Source of the DNA: Schizochytrium sp. TIO01 | Lineage: Eukaryota; Sar; Bigyra; Thraustochytrida; Thraustochytriidae | Direction of reading: 5' to 3' | Assembly: GCA_004764695.1 (NCBI GenBank) | Contig: SMSO01000032.1 | Location: forward strand, 7,398,668 to 7,462,667 | DNA: 64,000 nucleotides | In this document: positions 20,809-31,289 of the stretch, piece after piece | Layout of the letters: the number at the start of each line of letters is the position of its first letter | How positions within the stretch are numbered: the first letter of the stretch is position 1 | The notes under the pieces: model-generated | Databases searched by the model: none | Told to the model about the DNA's origin: nothing | Seen by the model: the letters and a program-made list of their open reading frames with translations, nothing else | Translations under genes and position numbers: made by a program

Positions 20809-21954
20809 ATGAGTTTGCTTAAGCTCAATACCGTGGGTATCACTTGCCATGCCTGGAGCCCCGACAGGAAGCGCATTGCCGTGTGTGAAAATACGGAAAA
20901 GGTCTTCATTTATGGAAATGCTGACAAGCCGGACCCCAAGGACTGGGTGAAGGAGCACGAGCTAGTGGGCCACGACCTCGTGGTTTCGGCCATTGACTGG
21001 TCCCCTGTGCATAACAAAATCGTCACCTGCTCACACGACCGTAATGCATTTGTGTGGACCTTTGCCGACGGCGTATGGAAACCAAGTTTGTCCATTCTCC
21101 GAATCAACCGCGCTGCTCTTGACGTCAAGTGGTCCCCTGACGGCAACAAGTTCGCAGTAGCTAGTGGTGCCAAGGTCGTCCCAGTGTGCCACTACGAGAA
21201 GCAGAACGATTGGTGGATTTCTAAGATGATCAAAAAGCACAAGTCTACTGTCACCAGCGTTGCTTGGCACCCGAACAGCCAGCTCCTCGCTACTGGTAGC
21301 ACAGACTTCCGCTGCCGCATCTTCTCTGCACACATCTCCGACATCGAGAGTGGTATTGAGACTGTTCTTGGTGATACTGGCAAGACCCCATTCGGTGACC
21401 TTCTTATGGAGTTTGATGCCTCTAATGGTTGGGTCTCTGATGTTGCTTTCTCCCCTGAGGGAAACAAGCTAGCTTTTGTTGGTCATGACTCCACTGTGAG
21501 CTTTGTTTCTCTCGAGTCTGGCTCCCCCCAATGCCAGACTCTGAAGTCTAAGAACCTTCCCAACCAGGTTGTGATGTTCCTCAGCGAAGATGTGGCTGTA
21601 GCTGCTGGCCACGAGTTCAACCCGGAAATTTACCAGTTTGACGGATCGTCTTGGTCTTGCCTTGGTTTTGTGGACCAGAAGGGCTCTGGCGGCTCCTCAG
21701 CTGCTAAGAAAGCGGCATCGAACTTCAGCGCGGCTCGCAACATTTGGGCCAACAAGACCACTCGCGGCACTGAGTCAAACGATGGTGCTGACGATCTCTG
21801 GACTCGCCACCACAACACAATTACGGACATCCACCCGTACTCCGATGAGCTTACTGCTGCCAAGATCGACTCCTTCTCCACCTCGGCCCTAGATGGTCGC
21901 ATCTGCATTTGGACCTCGGATGACCTTTCCAAGGTTTCTGGCATCTCTCTCTAA
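20809..21954 (+). CDS. ARPC1: Actin-related protein 2/3 complex subunit 1 (ARPC1/p40)
   Basis: This 381-residue WD40 protein is the beta-propeller subunit of the Arp2/3 complex, which nucleates branched actin filaments. The N-terminus fits ARPC1: GITCHAWSPDRKRIAVCENT, then ELVGHDLVVSAIDWSP and VTCSHDRNAFVWTF. Further repeats include WSPDGNKFAVASG, VTSVAWHPNSQLLATGSTDF and VSDVAFSPEGNKLAFVGHD. Between the last blades is the loop (about 290-330) that in ARPC1 carries the helix protruding from the propeller; here it contains AAKKAASNFSAARNIWANKT. The length is typical of the family (about 370-380). The ATG follows aag (gtcaagATGa), and codons are GC-ended and biased, as in highly expressed genes here. 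It implies actin-driven motility, endocytosis or membrane-network formation. No breaks. Confidence 0.95.
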   Translation: MSLLKLNTVGITCHAWSPDRKRIAVCENTEKVFIYGNADKPDPKDWVKEHELVGHDLVVSAIDWSPVHNKIVTCSHDRNAFVWTFADGVWKPSLSILRINRAALDVKWSPDGNKFAVASGAKVVPVCHYEKQNDWWISKMIKKHKSTVTSVAWHPNSQLLATGSTDFRCRIFSAHISDIESGIETVLGDTGKTPFGDLLMEFDASNGWVSDVAFSPEGNKLAFVGHDSTVSFVSLESGSPQCQTLKSKNLPNQVVMFLSEDVAVAAGHEFNPEIYQFDGSSWSCLGFVDQKGSGGSSAAKKAASNFSAARNIWANKTTRGTESNDGADDLWTRHHNTITDIHPYSDELTAAKIDSFSTSALDGRICIWTSDDLSKVSGISL

Positions 21955-23085
21955 GCCAAAGCTAGCAGCTACCTGAGAATAAGACGAGGGCCGGGCTTTG
22001 ACCGATGAAAGCTTAACCAAAAACCAAAGAGCGCTTCCTACGCGAAATATCCCTGCCCACTTTTGCTCCTTTCTTTTGCCATTACGTTTACGACCACATC
22101 CCACATGGCGTCAGCGGGCTCGTGTGCCTACTAGCCTACCCACATCAGGAAGGAGGATACATGTGCCACACATTCTTCTCTGGGCTTCGAAATTAGTATT
22201 GAGAATGAATGAATTGTTGTTGATAGCATACTTTACGTACATGCCAAGACACACGCCTACATAAAAGTGGCTGTGAAACTTTTTCTTCTTTTCCTTTCTT
22301 TTCCTTTCTTATCCTTATCCATCCTTCAGACCTCCTCATTTCTGTTCCCCTGCGGTATCTTGTTCAATTGTTCTTTACCTTCTTGTTTGAGCGCAAACAT
22401 AACTAGACTAGATGCCCACATATTCGCACCAAATTCAGTTGGCTCTTTTGATCTTTTTTTACCTCATTCAAATAAGATATGTAAATGTACTTCCTTCGCT
22501 CGAGGAGGGGAAGGAGTTATGGGCGACCTGCATTAGAAAACATCACGTATGATCTTGACACAGGCCTGCAAACTCTTGGGTTTGTATGTGGGGGGGAGGG
22601 GCGTCGCAATTGAAGGCTTAAAAAGCTATTTTAATGTTGCCGATATGGCTGTGGTGATATTAAATCCGAGGCAGTTGTTCAAGATCAAACTTTCAACGAC
22701 AAATTGGAAAAAAAAAATTGAGGTCTCGATCAGTTGATCTGGCTTACAATTAATGTATAGTATATCAAGAAAGCTTGCACCATCTGTACGCGGAGCCCTG
22801 AGGGCTTAGCCGGGATACAGTGAGTGAGACAAGCTCTAGAGGAAAGCAGCATTAGCATTACAGCCTCTTAAAGGGTTTGATAGTGCTTCACAACGCGGGC
22901 CTACAGAAGCAAGCTGTTTTTCTCTCGAGTATCTTCACTCGCAGCACTCAGGCCCCCCATTCCCTGCTACATCCGCAGCAGCCGATTACCTTTGAGCACA
23001 ATAGCTCAAAATCACGTGCAACATATATTAGAGATACGCTTTGCTTAAAGGTTTGACGGCTGCAAACATGAAAGACACCAACCAC
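21955..23085. other. Convergent intergenic region after ARPC1
   Basis: About 1.1 kb holding the 3' UTRs of ARPC1 and of the convergent membrane-protein gene. It includes a pyrimidine-rich stretch (22275-22330) and a G run near 22588-22600. Nothing gene-like. Confidence 0.5.
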
Positions 23086-23874
23086 TTAGTCGCCGTTGTC
23101 ACCAGTGTCTGCGGCCCCGGCCCCGCCGGCACCAGCACCCGCTCCAGCGCCACCAGCGCTCTTGTCATCCACTGGCAGAGCAGATTGTATTGGTGCAACC
23201 TGCAGCACGAGCTGAAGGTTCATGAGCATGATATAGGCAAAAATCAGGAAGCCAAGGATAAAAAGAAGCTTGACCAAGGTCGAGTCGCGCACGCCGGAAA
23301 GGTCCTGCATTGCGTCACGAATAAAGGGCCCCCAACCATTGTCACCACCTTTACCACTGCCCTTAGACTTGGACTTGGACTTGGACGACTCTTTGCTACT
23401 CTTGCCACTGCTACTAATCGTAATTGCCACCTCGTCGGAGCTCTTCTTCTTGCTACCGCCGCTACTACCGCCACCACTTTCCTTATCCTTCGACTTGCGA
23501 GAGGTAATGGACTTGCCTGACTTGCCTGCCCGAGATCTGGCAAGGCCGCTGGCATCTACATCCACGTCCACAATGGTCTCCATTGACAAAGGCTTCAAGA
23601 TGTTCTCAGATACATTCTCAGAATCCTTCTGCTCCTCAACTTCGACCTCAATTGCTTTAAGCTCATATTTTGCAGGCTTCTTCTTTGACTTTTTTGATAC
23701 GTCGACCACCACCGGCTCCGAGATCTTGGCCTGCACTGCCTCGCGACCTGCGCCGCTTGAGAGAGTTTTGGCCAAACCCGTAAGCTCATGTCCATTGTCA
23801 GCATTAACACTGTGAGCAGGGATTCTCACAGCTAGTCGAGGCATCGCAGATACTGCAGCTGCTGCGGGCGCCAT
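23086..23874 (-). CDS. Small Lys/Ser-rich protein with one C-terminal membrane span
   Basis: I do not recognise this 262-residue protein. The first 190 residues are disordered-looking and rich in Ser, Lys, Val and Ala, including DVSKKSKKKPAKYELK and a run of SSKESSKSKSKSKGSGK. One hydrophobic helix follows (KLLFILGFLIFAYIMLMNL, about residues 208-226), then a Gln/Pro segment and a tail of Gly/Ala repeats (AGGAGAGAGAGGAGAA). The single late span with a large basic N-terminal part suggests a tail-anchored-like protein with a cytosolic N-terminus, except that the roughly 35-residue tail is longer than usual. The open frame runs 11 codons further upstream to a TTG. I use the ATG at 23874 (context aacATGg, followed by Ala-Pro-Ala). 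It is convergent with ARPC1. Confidence 0.75.
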   Translation of the reverse strand: MAPAAAAVSAMPRLAVRIPAHSVNADNGHELTGLAKTLSSGAGREAVQAKISEPVVVDVSKKSKKKPAKYELKAIEVEVEEQKDSENVSENILKPLSMETIVDVDVDASGLARSRAGKSGKSITSRKSKDKESGGGSSGGSKKKSSDEVAITISSSGKSSKESSKSKSKSKGSGKGGDNGWGPFIRDAMQDLSGVRDSTLVKLLFILGFLIFAYIMLMNLQLVLQVAPIQSALPVDDKSAGGAGAGAGAGGAGAADTGDNGD

Positions 23875-25221
23875 GTTGAAGCTAGTTGAAGTGAAGATGT
23901 AACGCAATAGTGTTGCGTGTTCCTACTTACGGTAGGCACACCTTCGTGAAGAGAAGTCGTGCAGCGGTTTTGGCCAGTGGCCGAGTCCTTGCAAACGGCA
24001 CGGTCTGCTTCCCGGCCGCTTCGAAGGATGCAGAACTCGAGCGTTTTGGCTTCTCCGCCAGAGGACTATCACCGGAGTCGATGGGACTCTGATGATAGTC
24101 TGGACAGCGCGCGCCAGTTTGTTTGATTAAATTAGACAAATTTTTATGAAAGACAACACATAGTATTTTTTATGGTAAAACAATAGCAATACAATGATAA
24201 ACATTGTTTTCAGGAGCAGGAGATTGGAATTCGTCTTATGTTGAGGAAAGTTATCTTGGACTTTATGCAAAGGAAAAACTTGCGGAGTAGAGATGGGATG
24301 AACTTGAGATCATCAACATTACAAACATATGGAAGGATGCAAATACGTTTAAATTCGACAAATACTTCAAGACATGAGCTTAACTACAAGGAGGCATAAC
24401 AAACTATGGCATGTATTTGTACAATGCCTGATTTAAGACTAACGCAGAACAATGTGCTCAGAACCGTAAATTCAATATATTTATATATATTTAATGGATC
24501 AGTTATGCATTCAAGTTATCATTTTATAGTTTCAAAAGTAGCGGAGCCTCGCTAAAATCAGAAAGAGTTAAACGTATGCTTGAAGGGTGATGAATGACAA
24601 CTTCCAATTTAACTTGAAAGTCTTCGCTACGAAACAATCACATAGAGCACACTTTCAGCCCCACCTTGTTTTAATCTAAGTTGATTAGATGGGTATCTTT
24701 ACGGTTGAGAATTTTGGCGAAACTACTGTTTTTGCTTGGTCTATTTCTTGCTGCACATTTTCTGTGACCTGTTTCTTTTCAGAACGAATGTTTCCATGTA
24801 GAAAGCATCAATACTTTAGTGGTAAATAGGAGGTAGTCATACAGTCTGGATAGCGCTATCAGCTGCAGCTTTGTCACAAACGTGGGTCACTGGGTCTCAA
24901 TAATTCCTTATTCCTTGACAGCTTAAAGATCTTCGGAATCACTAGGTAGGCCGACCTATAGAACTACTAGCGAGCTACATGGTAGTATTGGCATTGCCTA
25001 GTAGTACCTACTCTAAGATGATACGACTACAACGAGGTAATACTGAGGTTATCATGCGATCAAATGATCGTGTTGAGAGAGTCCGACCTAACGCTGGAGT
25101 GCTCCGTAGCAGAACCAAAACATTGAAACAGCGCTGGTGTATATTAGCATCGAAGACCTCGAGGGATACCTGGGTTTACAAGTATCGCTAGTTTCACAGT
25201 CAGGAGAAGTTGTCAAGCGAA
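23875..25221. other. Divergent intergenic region: membrane protein and crotonase
   Basis: About 1.35 kb that should hold two promoters. AT-rich TATATATTTATATATATTT lies at about 24478. The segment 24940-25012 is dense in CTAG, TAGTA and CTACC words, including a GTACCTA at 25004. No supportable gene. Confidence 0.5.
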
Positions 25222-26106
25222 ATGCGAGTTACTGCGTTGGGAGCCAAGCAAGTACTACAGCGCAGAAGCACTCCAACTGTGCAAATTCTGCGGAATATGT
25301 CATCGTCGACGACATCAAGAGCATCAGGAAATGAGCTCAATGTAGATCTGTTCGAGGATGGGCGCCTGGCACGAGTGAGTTTTGCTCGGCCGCAGCGAAT
25401 GAATGCGCTTAGCTTTCCTATGGGAGATGCCTTGCTCAACCTCGACAAGAATTTGGAGGAATCTGTTTTGAGCGTGGTGATCACTGGAGAAGGAGGCCGT
25501 GCATTTAGCACAGGCCGCGATCTAAAAGACAGCAAGTCCCATACGCCTGAACAAGCGGACGCATATATGAAGTTGGCGCGCGATACCGTTCTTGCAATTA
25601 AAGCAATGTCTCGGCCAACAGTAGCAGCTGTCAATGGTTTTGCATTTGGATGGGGCATGGAGGTTGCTCTTGCTTGCGACCTTAGAGTCGTAAACAAAGA
25701 AGCAACTCTGTGCTTTCCAGAGTGTGGTCTCGGGATTTTCCCGGGAGCCATGGGAACGGTTCTTCTCCCCCGCTTAGTTGGACCAGCCATCGCTAAGGAT
25801 CTAATCCTCACGAGTCGCAGATTCTTGGGTCAAGAAGCCTTTGAGCTTGGTGTGGCAAACCGGGTAGCGGAGAATGCTGAGCAGTGTGTTGATATTGCTA
25901 TGGAGCTTGCAGGACAAATTTCTAACAACGCGCCTCTTGGAATTAAGGGTGCCTGTACCGTTATTGACGAAGGTCTTGACCTCAGTTTTGCTGAGCATGC
26001 CGCACTTTCTGACAAGCATCGTTTTCCTCTCAATGACACCGAGGACTTTAAGGAGGCTCTTGTTGCATTTGCAGAAGGTCGTAAACCGAGCTTCAAGGGC
26101 CGCTAA
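25222..26106 (+). CDS. Enoyl-CoA hydratase/isomerase (crotonase) family protein
   Basis: This 294-residue crotonase-fold enzyme most likely acts on acyl-CoA thioesters. Oxyanion-hole motif 1 is AFSTGRDLKD (about 94-103) and motif 2 lies in NGFAFGWGMEVALACDLRV. The two acidic residues used by hydratases are present: Glu147 (GMEVAL) and Glu167 (FPECGLGIFPGAMGT). The N-terminus (MRVTALGAKQVLQRRSTP) is basic with no acidic residue in the first 37, fitting a mitochondrial targeting sequence. No C-terminal peroxisomal SKL-type signal is seen (it ends FKGR). The open frame begins four codons earlier at a TTG, so I use the ATG at 25222. AUH, ECHDC2 or generic enoyl-CoA hydratase cannot be separated, so the substrate (fatty acid or branched-chain amino acid catabolism) is open. 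Confidence 0.9.
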   Translation: MRVTALGAKQVLQRRSTPTVQILRNMSSSTTSRASGNELNVDLFEDGRLARVSFARPQRMNALSFPMGDALLNLDKNLEESVLSVVITGEGGRAFSTGRDLKDSKSHTPEQADAYMKLARDTVLAIKAMSRPTVAAVNGFAFGWGMEVALACDLRVVNKEATLCFPECGLGIFPGAMGTVLLPRLVGPAIAKDLILTSRRFLGQEAFELGVANRVAENAEQCVDIAMELAGQISNNAPLGIKGACTVIDEGLDLSFAEHAALSDKHRFPLNDTEDFKEALVAFAEGRKPSFKGR

Positions 26107-26938
26107 GTTTTGCTCTTTCATGTTTCCATCAGCATTCCTGATTTCCTTCTTAAGTTATAAGTTATTCGCTACATTACAAGAATTGTAACACCCTTGTTTA
26201 CATTAAACTTGGTGGAAAGTTTTTAAGAAAAGAAGAAAAAATCCTAGTTGAGTTCGCGTTTGTATCTAGCGGTGTGGCTCAATAACATAAGTATAATTGT
26301 ACAATTGAAGAATTTTGATTACCAATTAGGATATTTTAGAATTTCGTTCTTCAGAGTGGCAACCTTTGCAAATGAGAGCCCAACTCGAGAGCACAGGCAG
26401 CATCAGATTGTAATCTTCCATGATTTGAAGTGAATGCATGTGCCTGAAGTCATAGTCCATAAATGTCAGTCCAATCTCAAGAGCCAATAACAACCAGTCA
26501 CAATTATCGTGTAGAACGTTTGGAACAATAAAATTGTAAACGCTGGGGAGCAAAAATAAACCAAATAAGGCTGTCTCTGCGGGTCTCTCAAGTCAGAGTT
26601 GAATCAACCAGTACAGTACTTCATTAGTCATCGTGGTTACCTGCGGAGAAATACAGAGGCTAACCTTCCTGCTAATCTTTTAAGCTGTCCGGCGCTCAAA
26701 GGTTTTGGTGTCACAAAAGTTGTTGGCATCATCGCAAGTATTTCGACAGCATTCTCGTCTTCTTCAAGCTGTCAACTTTTACAGAGAAAAAAACTCAAGG
26801 TTTTGCTGGGACACTCAGTAGTTATACAAAAGCGAGCTTGGCCAATTTGGTTGTGTGTGCAAAAGTCTAATTAAGCCAAGAGTGTTGGAAAGGGTCGCTT
26901 GGAAAGGGTCGCTCACTACGGACTATTCCATACATTCT
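26107..26938. other. Intergenic region
   Basis: About 830 AT-rich bases between two co-oriented genes. A short direct duplication, TTGGAAAGGGTCGC, occurs at about 26884-26911 just before the next ATG. No supportable gene. Confidence 0.5.
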
Positions 26939-27376
26939 ATGTCATCGTCTTCCAGCCATAGCGAGAAGGACCATAAGAAGCGACGATGCACAGTCCACAT
27001 AAGTGAAGAGCAGGCTAAGGAAATTGAGGAACTTGTGAATCAAGAAGGCTCGTCCTTTCAAAGGCGTTTCGCGGTATTTCTTAAAGAAGCCTTGCACCAT
27101 GCTAAAATTGCACACAGTAAAGGCTTATTTCAAGCTGAACCTGTCCTTTCACCAGCAGCAAGACGGCAAATGCTTTCTCGAAAGAAGCGTAAGCAACGAG
27201 AGACAGCATCCGAATCTCTTGCTCCCCAGGATATCACTTTAGCACCCCCCCTCAATCGAGATGCACCGCGAGGTTCCCCACTGAAAACAACAAGCAATCA
27301 ACCAGATATGAAAAAAAAAGCTGCAAAGTCAGACAATGAGAATGGCGATAGGCTGCACAAGGGTGTCTCGCACTAG
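26939..27376 (+). CDS. Small basic protein of unknown function
   Basis: A 145-residue open frame beginning MSSSSSHSEKDHKKRRCTV. A predicted helical part follows (SEEQAKEIEELVNQEG, then FQRRFAVFLKEALHHAKIA, about 22-62). The rest is basic and disordered-looking (RRQMLSRKKRKQRETAS), ending in a Lys/Asn tail. The helical part could be a small histone-fold-like or dimerising domain, since it ends in a helix with alternating hydrophobics before LSPAARRQML, but I cannot place it in a family. The open frame extends 28 codons upstream of this ATG through sequence with repeats. The convergent WD40 gene ends 147 bases beyond its stop. Confidence 0.6.
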   Translation: MSSSSSHSEKDHKKRRCTVHISEEQAKEIEELVNQEGSSFQRRFAVFLKEALHHAKIAHSKGLFQAEPVLSPAARRQMLSRKKRKQRETASESLAPQDITLAPPLNRDAPRGSPLKTTSNQPDMKKKAAKSDNENGDRLHKGVSH

Positions 27377-27523
27377 AGCATAAGATAGAACAGCATTATG
27401 CCTTCATGTACATTGGATTACTGTAGAGTATTTAAAAAGAGGAATCTACGAGAGTGTCTGTTTTCCTTTCTTAAAACAAACGAAATTAAGCAATAGGTTC
27501 GGCTAAAGCTTAGACTGGGCATC

Positions 27524-30478
27524 TTAAGGTAGTGAAATAAGTTCATGAATGAACTTGCGGCGTTCTGCCCTAGGATCCACTTTTGATTCTGCCAACTTGC
27601 TCTCTTCACTTGCGTTGACGAGCCCATGTAAAAGATCATCTTGGCTATCGCCACCTTCAACTCCTGTAGACACTGAATTTCTGGCAGATTTCGCATCAGG
27701 AGCAGCAGATGATCTCTCGCCGTCATTCGATTGAGAGTCCGTACAGTCTGTCTCGTTTGTTTCGGGTTCATCGAATTTGGGCATACGAGCCAGCATCAGG
27801 GTTTGTCGATGACGTTGCGAGCGTTTGAGAGTCTCATCCAGAACGGGTCTTGTAAAAGGAACATTCCAGAAGGGGCTTCTGTGGATCCCTCGACCTGCTC
27901 CAGTGATTAGCGAGCCGTATGGTGCCCCAGTATTGAGACTAAAAGCCTTTACACAACAATCATAACTTGATGTAACAACAAGTTGTAGCTTGAAACAAAC
28001 GTCGACACATGAAATTCCATCATCGTGGGCACTTGATTGGGTCCAGGCCTCTTTCACAATGAGCTCACCTGATCTATCTCGAGAAATATGGTATGCTCGA
28101 ATTGAGCCAAATTCGTCGCCAGTGACGAGAAGCCGCAGTTGTGGCTCGTATGCCATAGATAGAATCACACTAAGCTCTTGGCCTTTATGTTCGCCACGCT
28201 GCCGCAAATTGGGCACCTCAAGCTCAGCAGGACCACCATGATCCTTTAAAGGAACTGTCCAAAGTGATAGGACTCCGGATCGGTCGGATGTTACAACGCA
28301 ATCTGCTTGTGGAACGAACTTGACAGAGGTGAGATCCGCGCTACAAAACACTTTACCGTGAAGCTTCCCACTTTCGAAATTCCATAACCTCACAGACTTG
28401 TCCAACGAGCCTGTGACGATGAGTGCTGACTTAGGATCGTAATCTGTACAAGAAATATCCCCATCGTGAAGAAATAAACGATCCATTTCACGCAGTTTCA
28501 CACCATGCTCTGGATCAAGTTCATTGTGTAGAACAATGCTGCGATCCCAAGAAACAGATAAAAGGATCTTATGTCCTTGACAATAGGTAATTTTAGAGAC
28601 TTCAGCATCATGAGGATCCAATGTTTTCATGAGTGCACCACTGGTGTAGTTAAAAACGTAAATGTTTCCAGCATGATCTCCTAGAAGGAATTTTCGTTGG
28701 CGATCATCCATGCACATAGTAGTGATATCACTAGGCATCAGATTTTCGAAGCGTCGTAATTGCTTGCCCGTAAAGAGGTCCCACATTTTGACACTGCGTC
28801 CTGTTGCAGTAATTATAGTTAGGGTAACTGTATTAATGCAGACAGCAACAACAGGAATGTCTTCTGCAACCTTATTTGTAACAGGATCACATTGGTCAAA
28901 GAGTTCGATTGAACGAGCTCCTGCTACCAACCGACTCATATATGGGGCTTCGTTTCCCTTATGGGAACTCAAAGCAGGCTCTGCATCTTCCTTGTTTTCT
29001 GAAATATCACGTCGCTGGCGCTGGCGTTCCATGAGCTGCATATCGAATCCTCGTGCAACTGTGAATGAACTCATACCTTCAAGTGTATGTGGAGGATCAT
29101 CTGTAAAGGTTTGAAGACATTGAAAGTTGCGTAGGTCCCACATCTTAAAAGTTCCACTCGCATCACCCGTAATGATTTCATGAGCGGAACCAGGGACGCC
29201 ATGGATCTCTACAAGCGAATCTTGATGGCCTTTCAGTTTATAAGTAAGAATCGGTGAAAATGGAGTCCACACGTACGCCTCATGATCAATTCCACCTGTA
29301 ACTAATAATTTATGCTCTTTGTTATACATTGCTGAATAAACACCACTCTCATGCCCTGCAAGGCGCTGCCGCTTTGCACAAACATGCAAGTCCCATACAT
29401 ACACCATCGTATCCATGCCGCCCGAGGCGATACAATCCAGGTCGTCGAGATGTACCAGACAAGAAGTTATATCCTTGTGAGCGTTCATAATACATGCTCT
29501 TTCACTTCGCGCTTCGACATCCCAAGCGTGGACAAGACCCATGACACTCGCACTAAAAAGCATGCGGTAGCGGTCAACCCAACACAGAGCTGCCTGAGCA
29601 TGGGGTGTCGGCCATAATGACTTCACCGTGAATTGACGCTCGCCAGGGGCTAGATCCCAGAGACAAATGGTTGAGTTTGAACATGCTGTAGCCAGGAATC
29701 CAGGAATTAAGCGCGAACCTCGTTTTATTGGACTTGTAATGTACTCAGCGCAAATAGGAATACCTTTGTTGCCCTCCAGGCGACCGAATGAGCTTGTAAG
29801 GTCTTGCGCATCGTAAAGGTGTACAGTTCTCGAGTGATTACGTAATACTGCGACAGTGTCTAATTCATCAACGTAAAGCATTTGCTTTACTCGATTTTCT
29901 TCAGTTGGTCGACCATCTCCAAGATCAGGTACATATTTAAATGGCACAGTAAAGTTATCTTCTACCAATGTTGCGCTTGTATGATTCGTAGTAAACACTG
30001 TCGACTTTTCAACAATAAAGGCTGTCAACTCGTTCCATTCCATGGTACCATCTCCATTTACATCAATCTCTTGAAATAGCTCGCAGAGATCACCTTCACA
30101 CATTTTGGGCAGATGACATTTCATAATTGTGACAAATTGTGCCAAATCTACCTCACCTTCACCGATGCGCTGAAAATCACTTCGTAATTTATCCATGCAT
30201 TTATTGTCTAAATGTTTCATGATTTCATGGACCAGACCTTGGGAGTAAGCCTTCACTGTCGCACATTGTGATCGGGGCGATAAATAGCTGTGTCGCCGAA
30301 GCAAGCGTGTGCTAGCGTCCTCATCATCGTCACTAGATTCTGAGTCACTGTTGCTTTTGCTGTCATCGTCGCTATCGCTGTTACTTTCAGCTTGACTGCG
30401 TTGTTTGCTTGCCGATAGAAGGAGATCGAAGGACGTTTTCTCCTCATCAAACGTGAGTCCTTGGGAGTATTTTGACAT
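27524..30478 (-). CDS. EF-hand and WD40-repeat protein (WDR49/WDY-like)
   Basis: This 984-residue protein has an acidic Ser/Asp-rich segment (about 30-55), then a calmodulin-like region with one canonical EF-hand loop, DVNGDGTMEWNE (139-150). All calcium-coordinating positions are suitable (Asp139, Asn141, Asp143, Glu147, Glu150). Many WD40 repeats follow from about 215 to 900, for example TACSNSTICLWDL, ASGGMDTMVYVWDL, VTGGIDHEAYVWTP, ITGDASGTFKMWDL, VTGSLDKSVRLWNF and VTSSYDCCVKAFSL, which is enough for two propellers. The EF-hand plus double WD40 order is that of WDR49 and WD-repeat-on-Y proteins, found mostly in ciliated eukaryotes; a flagellar role is inference. The open frame continues 21 codons beyond this ATG to a TTG, so I use ATG 30478 (MSKYSQGLTF). 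It is divergent from the giant ATPase gene. Confidence 0.88.
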   Translation of the reverse strand: MSKYSQGLTFDEEKTSFDLLLSASKQRSQAESNSDSDDDSKSNSDSESSDDDEDASTRLLRRHSYLSPRSQCATVKAYSQGLVHEIMKHLDNKCMDKLRSDFQRIGEGEVDLAQFVTIMKCHLPKMCEGDLCELFQEIDVNGDGTMEWNELTAFIVEKSTVFTTNHTSATLVEDNFTVPFKYVPDLGDGRPTEENRVKQMLYVDELDTVAVLRNHSRTVHLYDAQDLTSSFGRLEGNKGIPICAEYITSPIKRGSRLIPGFLATACSNSTICLWDLAPGERQFTVKSLWPTPHAQAALCWVDRYRMLFSASVMGLVHAWDVEARSERACIMNAHKDITSCLVHLDDLDCIASGGMDTMVYVWDLHVCAKRQRLAGHESGVYSAMYNKEHKLLVTGGIDHEAYVWTPFSPILTYKLKGHQDSLVEIHGVPGSAHEIITGDASGTFKMWDLRNFQCLQTFTDDPPHTLEGMSSFTVARGFDMQLMERQRQRRDISENKEDAEPALSSHKGNEAPYMSRLVAGARSIELFDQCDPVTNKVAEDIPVVAVCINTVTLTIITATGRSVKMWDLFTGKQLRRFENLMPSDITTMCMDDRQRKFLLGDHAGNIYVFNYTSGALMKTLDPHDAEVSKITYCQGHKILLSVSWDRSIVLHNELDPEHGVKLREMDRLFLHDGDISCTDYDPKSALIVTGSLDKSVRLWNFESGKLHGKVFCSADLTSVKFVPQADCVVTSDRSGVLSLWTVPLKDHGGPAELEVPNLRQRGEHKGQELSVILSMAYEPQLRLLVTGDEFGSIRAYHISRDRSGELIVKEAWTQSSAHDDGISCVDVCFKLQLVVTSSYDCCVKAFSLNTGAPYGSLITGAGRGIHRSPFWNVPFTRPVLDETLKRSQRHRQTLMLARMPKFDEPETNETDCTDSQSNDGERSSAAPDAKSARNSVSTGVEGGDSQDDLLHGLVNASEESKLAESKVDPRAERRKFIHELISLP

Positions 30479-31289
30479 TCTTCTTGATTTATGAAAAGTT
30501 AGTTTACGAAACCCAGATGAGTAGAGAAAGCTGTCGCCCAAGGCGCAAGGTTTTCCTGTATTGTATTGATCGGTGCTCTTCTTGATTAAGTTTTCATTAG
30601 CGTCGTACGCTCATCCGCTTTAGAAGGAAGGCATTGGAAGCTACTGCCCCTAAGTAGAATAGAAATGTTTCAGGGGCTAGTAGCAGTAACACACCCCTTC
30701 CACTGCATCATAAAGAGTTCCCAATTTATTAATATTATTATTATTATTATTTTCAGCATATTGGTTCACCGCGGTTGGTACAATTGCCACTAGATCCTAC
30801 CTTTATAATGTCAATCTAGTTCTTCTGACTTGTCATTACAGTTTTATTGGCTTCATGATATAAACAACAAAACCTTCAGTAACTCATTCTTTCAAGGGAT
30901 AGGAGATCATATGCCAACATAAATTTGTTTCAAACCGCTGACTGTCAAAAAATATCAAATATCGACCACGAGCACAGGGATCGCAGGTTAGTAAGATATA
31001 GTACAGACCACGAACAATCCGTTGAGAACATCTGAAATCTCAAGATCTTTAGTAACTTTTGGAACATATGGAACTAGGCGCGACCAATTTTGCAGAAGAA
31101 GGAATCACTCTCTGCAGTGCCCATTTAGCATTTTCTAGGTGGGTGTGAACTAGCCCAAACTACTCCACGTGGAGTGAAATCTGTCTGGGCTATCATAAGC
31201 TTGTGTTTTGAGGGCTTTTAGCATTTCTTGGCTCCTCAATTCGCCCTTCAGATCAGTTCAGGTCCCAGGAAACAAGTCAAGTTGGCAAC
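30479..31289. other. Divergent intergenic region
   Basis: About 810 bases between outward-facing genes, with an (ATT)n tract at about 30730-30750. It should hold both promoters. No supportable gene. Confidence 0.5.

Noticed and set aside
23041-23815. Plus-strand frames opposite the small membrane protein
   Set aside because: Low-complexity Leu/Ser/Pro shadows of the Lys/Ser-rich gene on the other strand.
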